In this document: piece by piece, positions 1 to 11,216 of the stretch
How positions within the stretch are numbered: position 1 is the stretch's first letter
Layout of the letters: each line of letters begins with the position of its first letter
Assembly (NCBI RefSeq): GCF_963678635.1
Contig: NC_087062.1
Location: 73,005,345-73,069,344 of the forward strand
Direction of reading: 5' to 3'
Length of the DNA: 64,000 nucleotides
From: Symsagittifera roscoffensis
Taxonomy: Eukaryota > Xenacoelomorpha > Acoela > Convolutidae
Translations under genes and position numbers: made by a program
Notes under the pieces: model-generated
Told to the model about the DNA's origin: nothing
The model's input: the letters and a program-made list of their open reading frames with translations, nothing else
The model's database searches: none

Positions 1-949
1 GATGAACGCATGCTTGTCGCGTTTACAAGCAAAAGACCGTAGAAAAAAATGAAATTCACACTTTAGTCCGTGCAAAGCTCGGAGTTTAACGAGGTCGTGC
101 AGATAGACCATCAGAATAGCTGCATGACTGTCTCGGGTTACAATCAGATACTGGTAATCATAGATCACTTTACGAAACTGGCAGAAGCAGTACCACGTCA
201 GACGGCCTAAGCGGAAGAGACTTGTGATAATTTGACAACGCACTGGATATCAAGATACGGTTGGCCGATGACAATCCAATCGGACAATGGGAAAGCCTTC
301 GTAGGGGACCTGACAAAAGAGCTGATGAGGAGATCCCCCATTGCTCAGGCGCATTCAACAACCTACCATCCTCAAACAAACGGATTAGTGGAGAGGCAGA
401 ACTGAACACTTGTGAACATGCTCAGGATATACTGCTCAAGATACATGACAAATTGGGATAAATATCTGCCGCAAGTGGTAGGGGCGTATAACATCACGCA
501 ACATTCAACAACATGGATCGGTCCTTTTATGGTGTTAACTGGCAGGGAATGAGCGATGCCGCTGACATTCTTCTATCCAGAATACAAAGAGAAAAAGACG
601 TCGCCTCAGGCGTATGTGAAGGAAGCGGTCAGGAGACAACAAGAAGTAAACGAGCTTAGTAGAATAAACACGGCGTAGGCACAGATCAGACAGCGGAAGA
701 AGTACGACAAAAAAACTTCAAGCAAAACCGTATGCTGTGGGACAATACGTCTAGGTATTGCAGAATATCATACCATCAGAAGGGACTAAAAAGTCGCTAA
801 AGAAATGGAGAGGACTATTTCTGATAACAGAGGTACACCAGCAGGGCCGGCTTTATCGCTTGCGTACAGGGCGTGCGGCGCACTACGAAAATCTGAAACC
901 TAACGTCCCATCTCCGGAAGACTGGTGTGTACCACAGAACATAGAATGA
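1..949 (+). pseudogene. Ty3/gypsy-like integrase remnant, copy A (5' end outside window)
   Basis: Decayed integrase, the enzyme that inserts retroelement cDNA into the host chromosome. The catalytic triad is still in one frame: Asp at 106-108, Asp in SDNGKAF at 283-285, and Glu in GLVERQN at 391-393, with the D-35-E spacing typical of retroviral and Ty3/gypsy integrases. That frame is broken by TAA at 208-210, TGA at 403-405, TGA at 550-552 and TAG at 676-678. A frameshift near 705-720 moves the C-terminal GPF/Y module (KKWRGLF, about 800-905) to another frame; its proline is leucine here. The zinc-binding domain would lie left of the window. The sequence closely follows copy B at 17,459 onward and shares its stops. 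It cannot encode a full enzyme without readthrough. Confidence 0.9.
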
Positions 950-1660
950 CTCGAGTATTTACTGGTAGAGCCAGCAAGTGAGGTGAACGAGAAAGGCACG
1001 AGAGAAAAGAATGACGGCAACGAGTACATGAGCATGGATGATAACGAGAAGATAGAGATGGATTCGGACAAAGGATCTTTCACGGAGGAAGGCTGGAATA
1101 ATCCAGAGCACAACAAGGTACCAAAGTCGACAGAATCAGACCTGCCGATGACCACAGGGACGAGGAAAGGCGATCTTAAACGGAAAAGCACGAGGTACAA
1201 CAGGTATGGTGACGGCTTTTTGATTGAAAAGATACAACCCGATGAGATAGGCGAGGAGTTGGTGAACGTGGGCGAGCTGGTAGCCGATGAAGAGTGGCAG
1301 ATCATCAACGACAGCGAGCACTCCTTGCAAGACGACTTTTCCGTACCAGAACGAGAAGTAGACCTGGAACAAAGCGAGATAGAAAGAAGGGAAAATACAA
1401 ACCTGAGGGTGCTGGAATGGATACATAACCTTGAGACTGAAGAAAGGGAGGCGCAAAACATCCAGCAATGAAACATGTGAAGACAGGAAATCCATTATTT
1501 GGTTGGACATACCACCGGATAACTTGAACCCAGCATCATCGACGGGGACGTTGATAAATATTTTTCCGGGAAGTGGTGGTAGGACTTACCCGCACCGAAA
1601 AATTGATGATAAAGAAGCTCAGGGAGGTAAGAGAGACTAACGGGTTGGAACTGGATCAGG
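950..1660 (+). pseudogene. acidic linker downstream of integrase, copy A
   Basis: This continues the frame of the integrase tail after an in-frame TGA at 947-949, where copy B has a Gly codon. It gives about 160 residues rich in Glu, Asp and Lys (983-1,471), with stretches such as ADEEWQIINDSE and LEQSEIERREN. No catalytic motif is visible. It is most easily read as a flexible, charged linker between integrase and the macro-like module that follows. Relative to copy D a short segment is missing near 1,470, which introduces a stop. I do not recognise a domain here. Confidence 0.6.
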
Positions 1661-2248
1661 AGGAAGCTGAGCCTGCCATAGGAAGAATTTTCAAGACAAA
1701 ATGCAAGATACCGAATGAATATTCAGAGAACATCCTGATCACAGACAGCGACTTCATTTTGTCAGATAGGACTAGTGCGATCTGCATAACAGCGGACATG
1801 ATCTTCAACACGAGACTGTAAGAAGATTCAAAAGAGAATATCAGAGTTTCTATTCAGGCAGAGGCCGGGGTTGGGAGGAATGGTTGCACTTTCCTCTTCA
1901 GTTTCACAAGTTCCTGGTAAATATCTGTGTTTTTTGGTGAGGAGGGTCAATGAGAGAAACATGATAGACCCCGAGCATGTGATTTTGGCACTAACGAGGT
2001 TGAGGGACTTCATGGTCGAAAGAGGGATACGAGAGGTATCAAAGCCGTTCTACGATCCAAACAGGGGCAAGTTTAACCCTTCGGAATTATACGCCATCCT
2101 GCACGTGGTCTTTGCAGAAACGGAGATAATGTTGCAACTACACAAGAAGCACTATTTGAGTATTGCCCGAGCTCTGAATGGATATAGAAGTCTTGAGTTG
2201 CGAAGCACAGGGTTCTTGAGCTGGGTAAAAGGGGCACGAGTCAGGTAG
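1661..2248 (+). pseudogene. macro-domain-like module, copy A
   Basis: Two overlapping reading frames (to TAA 1,819-1,821, then 1,871-2,248) give a pattern like Poa1p/viral-type macro domains: a first strand (ENILITDSDFI), a short segment with conserved small residues (AICITADM), a Gly-rich turn with a hydrophobic strand (GGMVAL), a strand KYLCFLVRR, a helix with ALTRLRDFMVER, a strand, and a last helix YAILHVVFAETEI. Macro domains bind ADP-ribose and some remove it from proteins. The Gly-rich phosphate loop is only partly recognisable, so activity is doubtful. It lies directly downstream of integrase and the linker, in the same orientation. It also occurs in copies B (partial) and D. Assignment is by fold pattern only. 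Confidence 0.5.
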
Positions 2249-2720
2249 ATAGGTTTTAATGTAATTGGCCTGACAATTAAATAATAAAAAATTAATGGTG
2301 CTAGAACATGAATAAGTCTGCTTGCTTTTAAATGTCTAATTGAATTAATTTATCGAAAAATTGTTAGGGTGATGTTTCAAAGGTAGTAGAGGGGGTTAAG
2401 GTTAGGTATGAGCAAAAACCATCTTGACCTGAAAATGATTTCTATTTTCAGGTTGATTTGCAAATTGAATTGACAACCAAGCTACATTTACTCGAACAAA
2501 ACAGGAGAGATCTCGAACGGTTCTTCACTAGCAGTACCAGAGGAGGATATTTCTTGAGTTTAACTAAGAAGGTATTTCTTGAGTTTAACTGGGAAGGTAT
2601 TTCTTTAGTTTAATTGGGAAGGTATTTCTTGAGTTGGTTTGGGAAAAGTATTTGTTGAGTTTGTTGATACGTGAGATCGATTGAGAAGAAGCAACGACAA
2701 CGGATCGATTCTGGAAGTCA
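2249..2720 (+). other. non-coding spacer between macro module and ORF1, copy A
   Basis: AT-rich 470-bp spacer with no supported coding frame, conserved in copy D (27,641-28,095). It contains an intron-like end (CTATTTTCAG at about 2,450) and a 25-bp tandem repeat. It separates the end of one coding block from the start codon of ORF1. It could be a leader or promoter of ORF1, or the degraded joint between two tandem elements. No TG...CA long terminal repeat pair was found. Confidence 0.6.
2545..2669 (+). repeat. 25-bp tandem repeat, five units
   Basis: Five imperfect 25-bp units with consensus AGGTATTTCTTGAGTTTAAC plus TGGGA start at 2,545, 2,570, 2,595, 2,620 and 2,645. The equivalent stretch in copy D is about 27,918-28,045. 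It lies about 50-175 bases upstream of the ORF1 start codon. Confidence 0.85.
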
Positions 2721-5700
2721 ATGCCAGCAGCGCTCAAAAAACATACCCTCGATGAGTTATACAAGCGCTTGAAGGACCGCGATTACACACAAGTGGACGA
2801 AAATCTGGCGGTATTGTTGAAAGCCATCCTGCAACTGGAATCACAAGGCGAACGCAGAGAGTCAGCAACTGAAGCCGTGTTGATGGTGGGCTACACTTCA
2901 GAGGGAACATCATTTCAAAAGCAGGCCAGATGGCTATCCTGGAATGTGGATGGATGCCTGAGTGGACATGACCTTGCGAGAAACCCTGGCTTGAGCAACA
3001 ACATGGAATATGGTGCGGGATAGTTTCCCCTTCCGACCAGACCGCCAGCAGGAGCAGGGACTCAATCCACAAGCAAACCACCACCGATTCCCCGGTCGCA
3101 ACAAACGAAAGAGTCATATCCAGATCTCAGCAGCATGAAGAGAGAGTTGTAAAGGGTCCAAGCTGTTCTTGACAGGGATCAAGCCAAGCTCGATCGCGAC
3201 CAGGCAATACTTGAGTGAAACAAGGCGGTTCTTGACCGGGATCTGCTGATGGCAGAACGGGAGCAAGAACAGAGACTACAAGAAAGTGTAGCAAATTTTG
3301 ATCAAATAAAATCAGAAATAGAACGGCTACAAAGGGGCAGCAAGCGGTCGCGAGTGTTAGAAGAAAAGAAGGACTACGACTGAACCGGCTGTCGCGAGAT
3401 TGAGAAGAGTCAAGAAGACGAGGGAAGACGACCTTCTCAGGCAAGCTGTCGCTTCAACTTGGACCTTGTGGCCCAAGAACACATGAATGGGGACCTGGAA
3501 GTATGGACAACTCCCGTGCCACTTCCTTCCCTGCGCAATCTAGAGACAAACCCAGTTGGGCCTTTGATAGAAATCGGACGGCCGGGATTGACACCAAGTT
3601 CAACCAGTGGTAGTCGAACCGGGACGGGCACGTCACGCCTCAGGGAGTAGCAGTGAGATTGAAGTCAAGGGCTCGCGAGAATTCAGCACGAGAGGAGCGA
3701 CCTCCCACCTGGAGAGATCATCCAGTGAGGAGTGTCATAATCGCAAGCTCCAAAAAGAACACAGACGGTACCTATCACAGGCATAACCGGATGGATTGGA
3801 CAGCGGCACAACGCGGAAGAGGGATACCTTCCACGACGCTTCTTGCGCTGAATATTTTACGCAGCCCAGGACCCTCGAGGGTGCAGTCCACTTGATTATA
3901 GGGGACAGCCTGATACGAGTGTTGACGCGAATCCAGGCGCATTCGCAGGTGGGAATCTTGAGTTTTTCTGATGCTGCAACACTCCAGATATTGGCGTCGC
4001 TAGAGATGCTGGTGATGGCGAAGATGTACACTGTCACACTGATGCTAGGAACCAATGACGTGTCCAAAGTAATGAGGCTGCAGGAGAAGATGAATTGTAT
4101 TCTTGAGTAATTGAGGATCTATCGAGATCCAGCCATACTCACTATTTGCACCGTCCCTTACAACATGATGGCCGACCAAAATGCGAGGGAGATGAACGAC
4201 AGGATGCGCAACCTCAATGAAATCATCAGGCAAATCCAACAGAGACGCGTACTCCCGGTGAGACTACTCGACGTGGCAAGCATGATGGAACATTCCATTC
4301 CGCATGATTCGTCTTCGGATGGCATCCCCTTCGACAGACCCAGAGGCATGGAGTGGCTAAAGGGTGTCTTACAAAGGCACTTATATTTTCTGGAGTCAGA
4401 CTTGCTGGAGACGGGTCAGTTCACCTTTGCCTCCCCAATACCTCCCTTTTTCGATGCTAGGCCCTTGTCCGATCGTTTGTGAGGTAGAACCGACTCGAGA
4501 GAAAGCTCAAGGAGCAGCGTGAGTAGGCAACTAGAAGGACACCGATGGAAGGAGACGAGGCGGAATCGTCCACACCCCAGAGCTCGTTAGTGTCCTCGGT
4601 GGTGGTGGTGGTAGACAACAAGAAGAAAGAGAGACCGGGAGAGGCGAGCAAAGCCCGATATCTAGAGAGAGTAAAAGATCTAGACCTAGAAGATCTGGCA
4701 TGTAGACAATAGTTGGCGGAGGTTCTGGGAGTTAAGAATGTGTCACGTGAGCAGACATCACTGTGTGGATTGGCTAAAGGCCCACGAGACGCACTTCTCA
4801 AGAGCCAAGACACTAGAGACACTAGACTTAATGGGAATACCGGGAAAACCGATAATGGCCCCAGTCAACTACAAGCCCCTCAAGCAGCTGGGGAGTCCAG
4901 GTCCAATCGTGGAACCTCTCAAGCATCGAGCGATCATAGCTAGGATCAGAGTGGCGATTCCTGAACAGCTTAGGATAGTCGAAAAGCTTCTTGAGCCAAA
5001 GAGCATGGGGATCCCGTACATGGGATACATGGGCGAAAGCTCGCCGAAGACCCAAGGTATGGTAGATCCTGTGGGACTTCAGAGCTAGCCAAATCCTTGG
5101 CCGTTTAAGATCGACCAGACCCTGGAGCAGCGAGAGCAATCAGCGTGGCAGGATTGAACTTCGAGGGGACGTCGCCGAAGTTATTTTGACCAGAAACCCT
5201 AATGTACCTGCTGCCTGGAGCGGAATTGAACCAAATGTTGACCCTGGTGTTGGCTATAAAATTGGAGACGCCGTGTGTGTGAGCCAGAGCTGTTGCTATT
5301 CGCGGGAATGAATGACCATCTGCATGCAGCAGGACTTTTAGAGCACTTGACAGGCGCGGAACCAATCCCCAAGAAGATCTGGGAAGCAATTCAGACGCTG
5401 TTTGCAGCAATGAACGAGGTGCAGGAGTTGGTAGCTTCTCGATTCGGGCCAAAGACGAGAGTGGTGTTACGCGAGCATGCCACCAGCATTACAGTTCGTG
5501 TATGCAATTTTGATCCTGATAGCAGAGGGCAATGTGTGGTGGATGCTTATGGCCGCTCCGAATTTTAAGTCTGAACTGACAGCGGCTTGGGCGGATGTAA
5601 CTCGTGCTATGAGGGGTATTTATGAATTGGCGGACATCTTGATTTTGCTAGATGGGGTTCTCTGCCTTGAGGTGTCGAATCTTGCCCGACAGCTGAAGTT

Positions 5701-7023
5701 TAATCCAGAGATAGTGGAATATCACCCTGCGATCACCCCTCTAACAGCCAGCCTGTGGTTCCGCATTATGAATCTGACGATCACGAGCTCCACAAGTAGT
5801 GCGAGAGGACCGAGTAATGAATAAAGAATGTGGCCGCGGCCGAGAAACAACTAGAGTCGAAAGGATATCGCTTGACACAAGAGAGAAGATGTGGCCGTTT
5901 CTGACTCCGAGACTCGAGAATGCGACGGAAAAGACGAGGGAGATTGCTCCACCCCTCATCAAACAAATATGGAGTATTTTTGAGGAGCAGCTAGATGTTG
6001 CAGAAGGTAGGGATATGACGGTGGGAAGATTTGTCACAGCATCTAATGAAGTGACCGTTGAAGGTTTCTGGATGGAGCATGCGAAGGGCGAGCGAAGGGA
6101 GAGCTGGAACCCACGCTGGGAAAAAAAGTATCATTTGTACAGGAGCTCTTGAATATGCTCATCAACCTCCTGCTGGCCTTATATCTGGTATACCCCAGGT
6201 ACCTGTTCATTATGGGGCCAGCGTACATGTTTATAGGGGCGTGGGAACGCTCCGGATTGATGGGTAATTGACGCTGGTTATCTTGACGCATGGGAAACTG
6301 ACGGGTTTTCATCGGTTGACGAAGTATGGAGAACCCCTGTCGGTAAGGAATGCTCAACCGAGTATGGAGACCCATTCGTACAAGTGTGCTGCCGGACTGA
6401 AGACATTGCTTGTGGAGTATCTGCTGATGCAGAATCGATACTTGACGGGGGAAAGAGTGACTTGTGTCTATGGGCCAGCAGGGAGGCATGCATTCCCGGA
6501 TCCACTCGTGGTGTCGTATTGGCACTCGGTGGTGCACGTGAGCCTGATCAGCATTCTAGATGGGATGGCACTCAATTGGTACAGACAAGAAGACTTGTTG
6601 AGAGCGCACATGAGTGAGACGATGCTTTTTGGAAAATTCAAGGATCCGGAGCTAGCGGTGTGCAACTTCAGGGGACAACTGCAGTGCAGAATGGGAGGAA
6701 AACGTGAAGGTCCCATCGAGGTCTATCCCAAATTTTGGAATTTTAATCAAGTGGCGAGGGGCAAAAGGGAAATCTTAAGGATCCAGGCGTGGAAGAGGAG
6801 TTTCGAATTCATGAAAAAAGAATTGGAAACGATAGAAGAGCGGCATATCTCACCCGCTGCCGTCCCCGAGTTCGCGACGGTGAGAAGAATGACCCGGGAA
6901 TGAACAGCCCCCTGGTAGTCCCTTCCCTACACGCGAGAGCCACGGTAGAAAGACAGCAAAGAGCATAGAGAATTCACTGATGGCTGGAATCCTTTGTTCA
7001 TTGGATACTCGGTAGCGGTGTAA
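2721..7023 (+). pseudogene. ORF1, gag-position protein with coiled coil and SGNH-like domain, copy A
   Basis: A long decayed reading frame beginning ATG CCA GCA GCG (2,721) and ending with LFIGYSVAV and TAA at 7,021-7,023. In order it holds an alpha-helical N-terminal region (2,721-3,020), a charged coiled-coil segment (about 3,120-3,300), a low-complexity Ser/Thr/Gly region, an SGNH/GDSL-like domain (about 3,880-4,360), and a long region (4,500-7,020) with membrane-like stretches such as LINLLLALYLVYP in the copy D equivalent. Stops and frameshifts are frequent. The start and order match copy D (28,096-32,644). Its position downstream of an integrase block is odd for a gag. It may be the first gene of a second tandem element, or a 3' ORF. 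No CCHC zinc knuckle is seen. Confidence 0.65.
3880..4360 (+). pseudogene. SGNH/GDSL-esterase-like domain within ORF1, copy A
   Basis: Block I reads LIIGDSLIRV, with the candidate nucleophile Ser at 3,907-3,909. Block III reads MLGTNDVS. Both lie in the frame 3,796-4,110. After one stop (TAA 4,108-4,110) the same frame continues to the block V position, where SSDGIPFDRP has Pro (4,327-4,329) in place of the His expected in DxxH. SGNH hydrolases cleave acyl or acetyl esters. Loss of the His would abolish the usual catalysis. The short deletion after GTNDVS differs from copy D. Assigned from motif order and spacing. Confidence 0.6.
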
Positions 7024-10000
7024 TTCCACATGTGTGAAATCAAGATAAATTCCTGGACTACACAAGCGAAGAAGATGCGAGGCTCGATGCCCCCTAAGTT
7101 TGAGGTCCGAGACTTCTTGTGAACCTTTGAGGAGGCTGGACTTGAGACCAAGCTGACAATATATGACGATGGAAGGATGATCGTGGAGGCGGGTCTCATG
7201 GCTCTGAAGAACGATTTGAAGTTTGCCACCACAAGAAAGTACCGAGCGCCTTATGGGTTGGATGAGTTGGAGTTGAGGCAAGAGGGGAAAAGGCTGGATG
7301 CTTCAAGACCCCTGATTGTATCCCTCACCGAATATAGGAAGACGGATCCGACAAAACCCTCACCCTTGTCAGTGGGCACCCCTGGAGACAAGAGAAGCCT
7401 CCCTGTAGAAAACAGGTTCAAGGAGGTGCTAGAAAGAGAGCAAACAGAATCAGGAGAGGGGGAAATCATGGATGAAACCATCAGTGGAGTAGTAGAAGAG
7501 ATGGAGGTGCGAAACACATCTGATCAGGGCGCAGTGGAAAGGGACTTTACCATGCAAGAATTACTGAAAGATTTGAGTGGGGACGACTGGACGAACACGG
7601 CAACCCCACCCCTGGGATCTCCCCGCAAAGATGTGGAGCTGCCTCTGATGAGTGAAACCTTCAACATGGGAATACTATTCTTGAGTGCTGAAGAAAGCAA
7701 GAAGAAAACTTTTGAGGGCAATGGATGTTCTTGGACACGCTAGATGAAAGCGTGGCAATATTTCTTGAGTGAATTCAACCAGAGAGAGTACTGAGCAAGG
7801 GTAAGCTGGAAGACTTCAAGGAAGAACTGTGGAGTACGGTGATGAAGTATGGGTAACCTGTACTGATAGGCACCGAACTAGACGAGAAAGCGAGAAAAGA
7901 GCTGCTTGAGAATAATAAAAGTCTAGGGGAACCGAAACAGAAGACTGAGGCCAACCCATGTAAAAACTGATGATATTGGAATTAAGATTGGGATGGACGA
8001 TAAAAATAAAACTAGTAATATGATAAAAAATTATTAATATCCTTAAGGCTCGAGAAGGGGGAGGCAAGAGTCGGAGAAACAAGATCTGGATAAAGAGGTG
8101 GAGTCAGTGATGGTAGTGGCAACGCCCCGGAGTAAAGGAATAAGGTCTAGGAAAAGGAAACTGGAGACAGAAGAGGCGAGTCTTCGGCGGATGCGGTTTC
8201 AGAGGAGATTCTAGAAGAGACGGCTCCCATGATTCTGGCGCGATTGAAAACAGCGGCCTAAAAAGCAGCTCAGCACCTGAATGACGGAAAACTTCAAAAC
8301 CCAAAAGGCAAACGTGAAAAGGGGTTTGACTAGTGGACTAACGTGGGAAGTGGACATCCACATGGAGTGGCTTTCGACGCAACACCAGGCCATTTGGAAG
8401 CAAGTGACAGGTGATCCTCTCGAGAGAAATGCGACGAGAAACACCGCTCAACCTTGGTGGATAGCTCTGGAGACCACGAAAGAACTGAAGAGTTGCCTGA
8501 AGAAACTTGATATTGGGGTGTTTCCCACAAGCGGCGGCATTGTGCTACCCAGCAGAAGGCCGAAGTAAATAAGCTAGAGTTGGGGAACCAGCTGGGGTGG
8601 TCTTGGGAGAACCTGCTGATAGAGTACTTTCAAGATGCGATGAGAGCACCCTCGTCGGCATTGCCATTGATGGCGAATACTTTTGTCAGAACGGCAGGAT
8701 AATTGATGTTCACATGGAGTTTTGAGGGAGTGGCGTTAGAGGCGTTGACCTCGCACGACAAACTCAAACTGGGCGACAAAGGTGTGCTGGTGTACCAAAT
8801 GCTGGTGCAAGATATTGCTCGAGACAACTCGGGATTGAGCCTAGCGAGGAGAAAAGATACCACTTGTTTCTTGAGGTGGATAATGTCAGTGATAACCAAG
8901 ACTACTGTTCAATTGTGCCATCAAAAAGCGATGGGAAGTAAAACTATAGGAATGAAAGTCTCCATTGTTATCCTGAACGTATACCAGAGTACTGGAATCG
9001 AAAACGAAGAAAGTTCAAGGCAGTCTTTAGAGAGCCATGGGAAGCTTGATGAAATACGAAGGTTCTACACGAAAACATTCGAGAAGGGACATGACGTGCA
9101 TTGTAACTTGGCCCGAGCAGAAGACTATTCGAAGCCCACAAAACGGGGAGAGTATCAATATGTTTCTGGAGTGATGGAAATAGCTTATAACACTTTCTTG
9201 GATTCGTAGGCCGGAAACGCCTACAAGAAATTTGAGGTAGCGGAACTGTTAAAACTCAGGACGAAGAAAATCATTGAGGATGAACCGACGGAAAGGGAAA
9301 GGCCTGGACTAGGTCTGTTACTTGAGAAGATGCCAGAGGGTGGAGCTAAAGATACAAAATGGAAAAGACATGTTGATTACGAATTTGGGGACTATTTTCA
9401 AGTTGCTGAGACCCTCTTGGTGCCCACATCCCCACTCGAGTTTGGTTGAAGACGTCACGGAGCGAGTGAGACTGTCACTAGCGAAGGATGAGGACTTGGG
9501 GAATCTGAACGTGGTGCACAAATTGATTCTACCTCATCGAAAAGAATCGGAGGAAACAACGAGCAATCTGGACAATTTAGTGAAGAAGATGGAACCGTGT
9601 AGTTGTCTGGACCTAGAGCGTGGAGGTGGAGAGCATTCTTTTGACGGCGATCCTGCGTCAGAATACAATCCTTTCAGAAGGAGGAACTAGCCACGTGGTT
9701 TGGTGACATCACGGAGAAAGAAAAAAGTGAGTGGCAGGCAGCGGCTGAACGCTATGCGAGCACCACTGTGAACATAGCGACGGCATTAAGATTCTTCTCG
9801 AGGGTGTACAGCTTGAAACCACTGGAGATGCTAGAATCCGAACACCAATTGGTGACGGCGTTGAGCGTGGAGTCATGGCCTGGAGTGTTACAAATGGCTC
9901 AGAAACACATCAGAGGATGGAAGATTGGTCTTGAGGCTGAGATGGGGTTTCCCCTGAGTGAAGCCTACAGTTTGCCAATGAATGCGAAATCTCTGGTGGG

Positions 10001-11216
10001 ATCGGTAATGGCCAATCTGTGTGGAAGCCACTACCCGTTACACATGGCGATGATAGAGTCGTCCAGTCAGAGGGTAATAATTGACAAAACCTTCTCGATA
10101 CCCAAATGCGTACGCCTAGCTCGAATGTGGCATCACTCATATAGACTGTTGAAGAAGATCCTGGGAGCTGTGCCAGAGGATCAAAGAGAGAACTTGAGTG
10201 AGATCTGGGGGAAGAACTCTTGACCTTAGAAGGTGAAAACATGAGTGATTTCGAGAGACAGAACACGATCGGGAAAGCGATGAGTAGTGCCCCAGCCATG
10301 GAAAAGATGACGTGACATATGAGAAATTTATGGAGTTTGAACCTCTGTTGGAAGCTTTGGGAGGACGCAACCTCCGGAGTATCAACCCGACACATGGGGA
10401 ATGCCCATGCCACTGCCTGGCACAGACAGTGTGGTATCCGGAGCATTCAAACCTCTGCATGATATGGGACGTGGAAGAAATTTGGTCAGTCGAGTTACCC
10501 GACCATTACAGAAGGTCACCCTTTCTGTGGTGAGCTCGATGCCGGCGTTGCGTTGGATCGAGGAAAACGTGAAGAAATATCGAGAGTCGATGGCATGAAC
10601 AGCTGAATCAATACATGCCATTGATTACAACTGGGACTTGGGTTGTTTGAGACTGCGTGCAAAGTATTCTCTATACCTATGGAGGTGAGGCACGTGTGGA
10701 GTCGCCTAAGGTTCTTCTCATGGTTTTGAACGACATTGACGTCCTGGTTGTACACGGTGACGAAGGATCACATGAAGAAGCATCAGAAAGTGTATCGACA
10801 ATTCCTGGCCGAGATAGGGCTGGAAGCTTTCCAAATACCCTTGCTAACCCATCGCAATGCAAAAAATACGGGTTGGAAAAGAGTTGGTAGAGTGTCTCCA
10901 GATAACACCAAACGAGGGAATCGATATTGGAGGAGGACTTGGCGAAGAAAGTGAGCCTGAGTTTGCACAAGTCCTTTTGCTTGAATAGGGAATCTAAAGT
11001 GAAGGGTCTGGCGAATCAGGTGAAAAAGCTACCTGGGGAAAGGGATTGGATGCGGGCCTACGAACAGCTAAAGGCATGGGAAAAGATCGTAATCAGTTCC
11101 GATGAGGGAGAAGAACTGGCAAGCAGATTGCGATGTCGAGTGTGTCAGGACCCAGTACCTCGAAGACAAGGGGCAGGAACTGGAGAGGGTGTTCAGAGAT
11201 TGGTTCTTGAGTCGTG
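7024..11216 (+). pseudogene. ORF2, unrecognised element protein, copy A
   Basis: Decayed coding region immediately downstream of ORF1. It runs through several frames: 7,177-7,743 (188 codons, acidic C-terminal half), then 8,281-8,568, 8,703-9,209, 9,322-9,690, 9,768-10,223, and pieces to 11,216. Open stretches follow one another in the order seen in copies D and E, so this is one ancestral protein of well over 1,000 residues. A Cys/His cluster reading CPCHC, then His and Cys (about 10,400-10,455), could bind metal. No known enzyme motif is visible. Copy A has about 445 bases (7,726-8,170) that are missing from copy D. The 600 bases from 10,421 are almost identical to copy D, which points to recent exchange. 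Confidence 0.6.

Noticed and set aside
883-1510. Minus-strand frames of 124 and 197 codons
   Set aside because: Antisense shadows of the acidic linker: Ser/Leu-rich composition comes from complementing Glu/Lys codons, and there is no domain.
2249-2720. Spacer as a long terminal repeat
   Set aside because: No TG...CA ends, target duplications or matching second copy at the other end of the element.
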